NCBI GenBank assembly: GCA_036346375.1
Contig: JAYEVE010001138.1
Span: forward strand, 1 to 64,000
DNA length: 64,000 nucleotides
Direction: 5' to 3'
Origin: Guadua angustifolia
Lineage: Eukaryota > Streptophyta > Magnoliopsida > Poales > Poaceae
Shown here: positions 58,101-64,000 of the stretch, piece by piece
How the letters are laid out: every line of letters begins with the position of its first letter
How positions within the stretch are numbered: the first letter of the stretch is position 1
Made by a program: the position numbers and the translations under genes
Notes under the pieces: generated by a model
What the model was told of the DNA's origin: nothing
Seen by the model: only the letters and a program-made list of their open reading frames with translations
Databases searched by the model: none

Positions 58101-60535
58101 TTTATTTTTCAAAAAACTTGTGTACTTACGTCTTCCTCAAGGTGACATAGGAATTCAACTCTTTGATCTGTACAGTGCATAAGTAATGATTACACGAATG
58201 TGCAAGGTGGTATAAACCAAAGAGCCTATTGAAAAGACAGCAGAGGTACCAACCATATACTGCTTTCTGTCATTTAGCTGCTTGTTGACCTCAGGAGGAT
58301 TCTTTGACTCCTCTTCTTTCAGAATACGATCAAAATCTTTGATCAAGCTGTCAAGGACCAAGTTAAATTTTAAAAAATTCAATTAAGTACCAGTGTGTCC
58401 ACCAAAGGGGAAATTGTCATGACAAATACACATGATAATATTACATCAAGCGAGCAGTTAAATCCCAAAAAAAATGTTCAAGTTAGGACTAAAAGACAAC
58501 TAAAAAGGAGGCATATTATGAATACGCAAGTAAGACCAGCGTAGAAGTCGAAAAATAAAACAAAAATTTGGCAATAGCAGACTGAAGAATATTGTTCAGC
58601 CTGACATACAGCTTGCATTTCTTCATTTTCCCTGTGAGATCCTCCAACTGTTTAGCTTGCCTGTTTGAATCTTTAATCTTGTCCATCTTTTGAAATCCAT
58701 TTCTGCAGAAAAATACGTAATATGAAATAAAACTTTCAGTCAGAACAACTTAATAAGGCAGGCAGCAAATAATATGAGTGTTTTGGACAAAGCATGAAGT
58801 ATAATATCAGTCTCAATTCATTCGATAAAATCATTAAAATGACATAAGAACGAAGAATCAAACTATTGCATCCTAAGGTCATACATGAACCAAGGATTGC
58901 GGTTCTGATAACCAATTCCAAACATAAAATTGGAAATTAAGTAATTGACGGACATAACTACATAAGGGAAAGGAAACATTACAATCAAGTTAATCACCTT
59001 TGTTGATAAGGAGCAATTCTGTGATCGAATTCAACTATAACACAAAATTTGAATTAAGCATTTTCTACTTATGAATGTGTTCAAGGTAACCATACATCTA
59101 ATATAGAGTTCTCTTTGACTTTTCGTGTCAGGATGCAAGTGGGAGGTAATGCGGGCTAGCCCCACGTTGCCCACATTGGCCACGAGCGTTTATGCGGGGT
59201 ATTATGGCAGCCAGCGAAAGGCTTATGCGAACATTGAGGGGCCCACAAAACCCACAATGTCGCGGTGGTGGCGCTAGTCATTGAGCATCAGTAAGCACCA
59301 TAGCAGGTACTTAAGGCCGTCAACACGTAGATGCTACACACCACCATCTCTACCATGAACCGCCAGAAATCGGCGTGGGGGTCATCAGAGCACTTCACCA
59401 CAGCGAAGCTCCCAACTATCACCATCTTCCCGATGACGCTATAGCGCTCGCTATGCCCAAGGAGGAAGCCGTCGTGGTTGACTTCACCAGTGTCTCCACC
59501 TCGCCAACACCACTGCAACTGTATGCATAGGACCCCTTGTTGCTGCTAAACCACCCGCTATCGCCAGACATCCCGCTTGCCAAGGCCACCCTCCGACGAA
59601 GGCGCTTGTGGCGGCGAGCACCGCAACCGACGCTCGGCGTCAATCTTGAGGCAAGGTGTGTCATCGCCGATGAGGTGCACCCTCGTCATGGTGCCCTCAC
59701 TAGATCTATCGTCCTGTGTGAAGCATCGCTTGTCGAAGCCTCAAGGGGTACTCAGATAGGGATGGGGCGTGAGCACTCAAAAAGAGAAGCTAGCCCACGT
59801 GAGTCCACTTACTGCTTATTGTGGGGTGGATTTAGTGGGCTTATGGACAGCACGCATCCACTTGCACCCCTATTTTCATAACCCTATTGTATGCTGTTTG
59901 TAGAAATGAAGCTGGCCATAATGAAAATGGAGACAAACAGGAACTGTAAGCCAATGCTGCCAGTACAGAACTTCAGGTTTCTGCTCCAATGTCTAGTTTA
60001 AGTGGTTTCTTAAGGATGAGTTGTACCATTTGGCTAAATTCTAACAACTGCAAATTTCACCAAATCAATTTCCACGATGGCAGCTCGACACCCAGCTTGA
60101 GACAACTGTGTGCCAAGCCAGCCAGGAAAACTTCCTTGCTAAACCATATCCATGATTCCATCACGTAATTCCCTACACTAATGCTTCTTCCCAGTTCCCC
60201 TCATGTACTATACCAGTATACCACACCTGAGCGCAACTGCAAGCCGTACACACTAAAACATACAAACGAGGCCAGAAATTCACGAGCACGCCTGTACGAG
60301 CGCTCGCGCGCAGGGACGACAATCCAATTCCATAATCGCCCAATCATGCATCCCCCTTAACGCGCCAGCGGATAGCGCCGCCGCCGAATCCGAACTCAAA
60401 TAATTGGTAGGGGTAACTAAAGCAGTAACGAGAGCGGGAGAGACGTAGGGGGACTCACTGGAGGGCGCGGAAGATGTCCTGGATCTCGCCGTCGATCTGC
60501 TCGAGCTCCGGGCTCATGGGCACGTCGCTCGCCAT
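55174..60535 (-). CDS. NPSN: Qb-SNARE of the novel plant SNARE (NPSN) family, ten exons
   Basis: NPSN proteins are membrane-anchored Qb-SNAREs that join Qa, Qc and R SNAREs to fuse vesicles at the cell plate and plasma membrane. Exons on the minus strand are 60535-60459, 58702-58610, 58347-58254, 58167-58130, 57928-57828, 57032-56953, 56877-56821, 56092-56000, 55839-55765 and 55290-55174. All splice sites are GT-AG and the phases agree, giving 274 residues. The start is MASDVPMSPELEQIDGEIQD. An N-terminal coiled region follows (FDRILKEEESKNPPEVNKQL), then ELFDMGAG. The SNARE motif spans about 146-210 (NQMDQTDQAIERS, ATLTQQTEQMKRIGNELDSV, KKASQLVKEIGRQ), with a membrane anchor at about 217-238 (CIMALLLLIVCGVIAIIVVK) and the tail NPHNKNIRDIPGLAPP. 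Intron 1 is long and carries a transposon. The gene looks intact. The member number within NPSN11-13 cannot be settled here. Confidence 0.92.
55885..55998. repeat. Intronic low-complexity CACACA/GAGAGA tract
   Basis: In the intron between NPSN exons 8 and 9, two partly duplicated blocks of CAGGCGTGCACGC/ACACACAGAGGGAGAGAGAG occur at about 55911 and 55961. Repeated AC and AG dinucleotides run almost to the exon 8 donor at 55999. Confidence 0.75.
59128..59872. mobile_element. hAT-type element in NPSN intron 1, 745 bp
   Basis: The left end is TCAGGATGCAAGTGG and the right end is the complement of TAGGGGTGCAAGTGG, giving terminal inverted repeats of about 15 bases. The flanks TTTTCGTG (59120-59127) and TTTTCATA (59873-59880) agree at 6 of 8 positions, consistent with an aged hAT target duplication. 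The GC-rich interior has open frames on both strands (for example 59537-59881 plus) without a recognisable domain; it may be captured host sequence. It lies within a spliced intron. Confidence 0.62.
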
Positions 60536-61336
60536 GGCTCCCCTCCTACCTCCCCCCTTCTCGTCGTCTCTCTCCGGCCGGCCAAACCCTACTACCCTAG
60601 CCGAACCTCACACGGCCATTCCGACTGAGCCGAGGGTTCGAACCCGAAACCGCGGAGGGGAGGAGGAATTTGGGATGGATCGGGAGAGGAATGGGGCGAC
60701 GAGTACGACGAGAGCCTAGGGCTTGACGGCCTGGACCTGGCGTATTAGCTGGGGTTTTGAATAGAATCCGGAACGCAGGTAGGCAGGAAGCCTGACGCCC
60801 TGACCGCCCGCTTGGACTCGGTTTAAAAGCCAAATGTCAAAATCTAAATAAATAGATAATTTTATATCTAAATTTTTTTGAAACTCAAAATCACTATGTA
60901 TAACTAAAAGCTAAAAAATATTAAAAAGATACTTTTTTTAACTTATTGGGAGTTAGTCTTACATTAATACCATTGAATTTAAAGTAAAATTACCTGTTTC
61001 TACCATATATAAAAGCTGATTACTTTTAAGTTATTTAAATTTAAAAACTAATTGTAAGTTTTAAGTCAAAAAGTCTAAGCCTAAATAAACAAGACCTAGT
61101 CTCTTTGTATATTTTATTATTATTATTATTATTATTAACATGTTCTGATGTAAAAGAAATAGTAATTCTAACTCTCTCTCACCAAGGAGGCAAGAAAAAC
61201 TAGAACACGAATCTTCTATTGTTGTTTCTGTGGTTGAGAAGATAACAGAATCTATAATTTAGTTCAAACAAAAATTAAACATAAAAAAATATATATAACA
61301 AGGGTCAAATAACGCAAAGCTTGGGCAGGCAGGTAA
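60536..61336 (-). promoter_or_regulatory. NPSN upstream region
   Basis: The first 230 bases above the ATG are GC-rich with CT-rich tracts (CTCCCCTCCTACCTCC near 60538), typical of a grass 5' untranslated region. Beyond 60830 the sequence turns AT-rich. A TTA/ATT microsatellite of about 8 units lies at 61111-61137. No specific motif is claimed. Confidence 0.45.
61111..61137. repeat. ATT microsatellite
   Basis: An uninterrupted run of about eight TTA/ATT triplets lies in the upstream region of the SNARE gene. Confidence 0.9.
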
Positions 61337-61635
61337 GAGCATCTCCAATAATACTAGATATAAGAAATGTCCATATCATCTATAGATAGCATATAGACAA
61401 TCTTTTCAATAGATTAGCTATAGCATTGTTTATAAAATTAAATATTAGCCCACATGTAATAGATAATAAGTACTTTGAATCGGCTTATAGTTTCTGGCTA
61501 TACATTAAGTAATACTATATCTCTCTTCTCATTTTCTCTCTTCTACCTAAACAAAATCTTGAGATGACACCTTTATAATTAGTTTTTTTATCGAACCCTT
61601 ATAACTAGTTGAAGTTGCATGCATTAGAGATACTC
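61337..61635. mobile_element. Tourist-like MITE, 299 bp
   Basis: The ends are GAGCATCTCCAATA and the complement of GAGTATCTCTAATG, an inverted repeat very common in grass genomes. The target duplication TAA lies at 61334-61336 and 61636-61638. A three-base TAA/TTA duplication is characteristic of PIF/Harbinger-derived Tourist elements. The interior is AT-rich and non-coding. Confidence 0.82.
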
Positions 61636-61638
61636 TAA

Positions 61639-62129
61639 TAGAAGCACGGAACAAAAGTAAAGGACGCTTGCTTGACAGTGAGGACGCACGCGGCTTAAGA
61701 TAACCTCGCGGTCCGGGCTAAACTGCTGATAAGCCAATGTCGTTTTTTTCGTTCCTTTCTTCTGATCTGACACCAGCTAGGAGAGTATGTAGTGAGGGGC
61801 TGAGACAGGGACTCGGCAGCAGGTTTGCGCATTCTTATTTTTTTTGCCGTCAGAAAGGACGATGAAGTCAGATACGAGTAGATAAAAATATTTTTATGTT
61901 TGGTCCTCTCCAACATTCTGTACCGACTGACTTGTCAGACTCTTCCCAAAGTGATATGCTGATTGGCCAACAGAGCCCTGTCTAGATGCCCATAAATCAA
62001 GCCAACTTTACATTTAGAGTACATAATCCATAAACATAACAAAACTTATAGAATAGTGTTCAAAACAAACATAAGTAACGAAATCTTACCTTATGTTTCC
62101 GTTAAAGTGTTGGGCCTCGGGCCCATCCC
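61639..62129. other. Intergenic spacer
   Basis: Mixed composition. No gene, repeat array or terminus is recognised. Confidence 0.4.
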
Positions 62130-62373
62130 AACTCCGCTCACAGAGGCCGCTGAGGCGGAGACTGCGACTATCTGGATATCCGGATCTAGGATATCCGATC
62201 ACTCAATGTCAAATCGGATATCACCTCCCCATATCCGCTCCGTATCCGTTTGCCCGATCCGGATAATTATCCGTGATCAGTATCCGTCAAATGGATATCG
62301 ATTCTTTTGCCATTTCTCTAAAACGGATACGAATACGGATACTGTCCGAATATTATCGCTGTTTTCACCTCTA
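62130..62373. mobile_element. hAT-type terminus with GGATATCCG repeats
   Basis: GGATATCCGGATC-, GGATATCCGATC-, CGGATATC- and GGATACGAATACGGATAC-type units crowd this stretch. It ends GTTTTCACCTCTA, the complement of TAGAGGTGAAAAC, which resembles the end of grass hAT families with GGATA-rich subterminal repeats. The duplicated PPR segment starts at the next bases. The left terminus is not identified. Confidence 0.5.
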
Positions 62374-63146
62374 CTAGGAAGTTAATTGGATGCCAGCAAC
62401 AAAAACTGAGCCCATGTAGGTGCCGCATCAGGGGAAAAGCAGAGTGGGGTGAGGGTTGTGTTATAGATGGTTTCGAATTTGTAGTTGAAATTTGGAGTTG
62501 GTCCATTGCTGAAGGTTGAAAAATAAGCTTTTTCCAAAATACAAATTGAGAAGAAGGTTGGGTGAAACTATTAATCTGTAAAGAGTTAGGTTACAAATTT
62601 TTATAAGGCTTTAGAACATGAAAACAACCATCTAATTTATTTTTAACAGATTCTATAATTTTCAATGGTATTTTTACATGACTTCACACCATAAATATTC
62701 GACGAAAATTCTACTCTCATGGAAATTCCATTTTTCATCTAACTTAGAATTTTAAAACAAATTACCAGATGTAGAGGGTATATTATACATCTCTGTAAAA
62801 TTTAAAGATCAAACTCAATCACATTATCAAGATAGAAAAATACAACACTTCTCAGAATAGTGCCCAAACAGTAGTCATTGTCTTTTTCATATCTCTTGAA
62901 TACAATTGAGTTTGATCTTGAAAATTCTGAGATATATAAAACACAATTCCTCCCCTATATTATATTTTTTTGAAATTTTAAACATCTAGGTTAGAAAAAA
63001 ATGACATCTACACCATATTTGTATTTTTTTCCTAATATTTCGGAAATAAAGAAGAGCTCATCGAAATCGCTTTACCTGTGGGGCTGTGACGTGTTTTGGC
63101 CAACTCGCAAATTCCAAGTGCTCACCAAAGCAGAAAGCGCCCAGAA
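62374..63146 (+). repeat. Duplicated PPR 5' flank, copy 2
   Basis: It matches 51315-52096 in order with few substitutions and several small indels. It begins exactly at CTAGGAAGTTAATTGG, directly after the hAT-like terminus. Confidence 0.9.
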
Positions 63147-64000
63147 ATGCAAGAAAGAAACAGAGCTGACTCCCAGTGGCGCTCTTGCTCCCTTCCACCG
63201 CGCATCCCCGCTACCTCCGCACCGCGGCGCTTCGCCGCCGCCGTCCAGAGCCTCATCAACGCGTCCCCATCCCGAGCCGAAGCTCACACCCTCCACGCGC
63301 AGCTCCTTACGTCCGGCCTCCGCCCCACCACCGATCTCTCCGTCAAGATCCTCATCCTGCACCTCAGATGCGGCTCCCACCACAACGCCCGCGCCGTGTT
63401 CGACGGAATGCCGAGGCCGACCCACGCCGCTCACAACTACCTCGTCGCGGGTACTTCCGGCTGGGGCTCCCCGAGGCGCTGGGGGTCGTGAGGCGGCTCG
63501 CAGAGTCCACCGGGCGGCTGGACGTGTTCGCTCTGTCGATGGCGCTGAAGCTGTCCGCGGCGCTGGGGCTGCCCGGCGCCGTGAGGAGGTCCACGCGCGC
63601 GTTGTGAGGTCGGTCGTCGAGTTCGATGACATCCTGTTCGCGGCGCTGGTGGATGCCTACGTGAAGAACTCGTCGTTGGGCTACGCGGCGAGTGTACGGC
63701 ATGATGCCGGTGCGGAACGTGGTGTGCTCGACGGCGCTGATCGTCGGGTGTATGAACGAGGGGCTGTACAAGGATGCCGGCGATATTTCAGGGGATGGAT
63801 GAGAAGGACGTCGTGGCATACAACGCGGTGGTCGAAGGCTACAGCAAGACGGAGGAGACGGCAGAGGATTCGCTGGAGGTGTTCAAGGCGATGCAGCAGG
63901 CGAATTTTCAGCCAACGCTGTCGACATTCGTGAGCGTGCTTGGCGCATGCTCGCTCTTGTCGTCTCCGGAGCTCGGGGAGCAGGTGCATTGCCAGGTGAT
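63147..64000 (+). pseudogene. Second PPR copy, frame-broken and cut by the window end
   Basis: This matches 52097-52962 closely. The ATG equivalent is at 63147. Relative to copy 1 it lacks one to three bases at several places: in the CCCCC run near 63210; in GCCGGCGCTATCGCC near 63225-63233; in CGGGGTACTTC near 63451; GAG in CCCGAGGAGGCG near 63475; in GTGAGGGAGG near 63583; GC in GCGCGGCG near 63687; and in GCCGAAGCG near 63778. These break the frame early and repeatedly, so it cannot give the 516-residue protein as written. Almost all changes are deletions in GC-rich runs, so either relaxed decay or poor sequence quality could explain them. Confidence 0.85.

Noticed and set aside
63001..63933. 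A 310-codon plus-strand open frame
   Set aside because: It starts in the PPR 5' flank and drifts into PPR sequence only because of the deletions in copy 2. In copy 1 the equivalent frame ends after 165 codons. It is a shadow of the PPR gene.

Overview
The window is nuclear DNA from a plant, almost certainly a grass (Poaceae). The signs are GC-rich coding exons with GT-AG introns, a grass-style NAC gene, an intronless PLS-type PPR gene, long-LTR Ty3/gypsy elements, CACTA transposons with CACTACTAC termini, and Tourist, hAT and Helitron-type elements. The species cannot be fixed from the sequence. There is no bacterial-style operon, CRISPR array, rRNA or tRNA gene that I can support.

Layout. 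1-5.5 kb: a decayed class III peroxidase tail whose last codons are split by a 575-bp hAT-type element (perfect 8-bp target duplication), a candidate Helitron (2021-3026), and a three-exon NAC transcription factor gene on the minus strand (3725-5419). 5.5-30.2 kb: a nested transposon stack. The outer layer is a copia-type LTR element (LTR and primer-binding site at 5538-5907) whose interior holds fragments of host genes (an ABCB transporter, a mannan endo-1,4-beta-mannosidase and one unidentified piece). A 12.25-kb Ty3/gypsy element (6033-18282, minus strand, target duplication CGCGC) sits in that interior. A 10.5-kb CACTA element (19544-30084, target duplication AAT) sits in the copia 3' LTR, and the copia 5' LTR preserves the matching unoccupied site. 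31-45.5 kb: several related Ty3/gypsy LTRs nested inside one another, plus two oppositely oriented pol remnants meeting near 43.48 kb. 45.5-50.5 kb: the transposase end of a second CACTA element, interrupted by a 2992-bp solo LTR with target duplication GTCTT. 51.3-64 kb: a gene island with a PPR gene (52097-53647) and a ten-exon Qb-SNARE gene of the NPSN family (55174-60535, minus strand), followed by a second, frame-broken copy of the PPR locus that runs off the end of the window.

The three ordinary host genes (NAC, PPR, NPSN) have unrelated jobs: transcription, organellar RNA processing and vesicle fusion. Nothing in the layout suggests they work together. Most of the window is explained by transposition, nested insertion, tandem repeat growth and segmental duplication. 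I did not find evidence for a new multi-gene system. The most unusual structures are the copia-type element carrying several host gene fragments, the LTR-inside-LTR nest, and the direct repeats of the PPR locus flanking the SNARE gene. Many differences between repeat copies are 1-3 base indels at CG-rich positions, so some frameshifts may be sequencing or assembly errors rather than biology.
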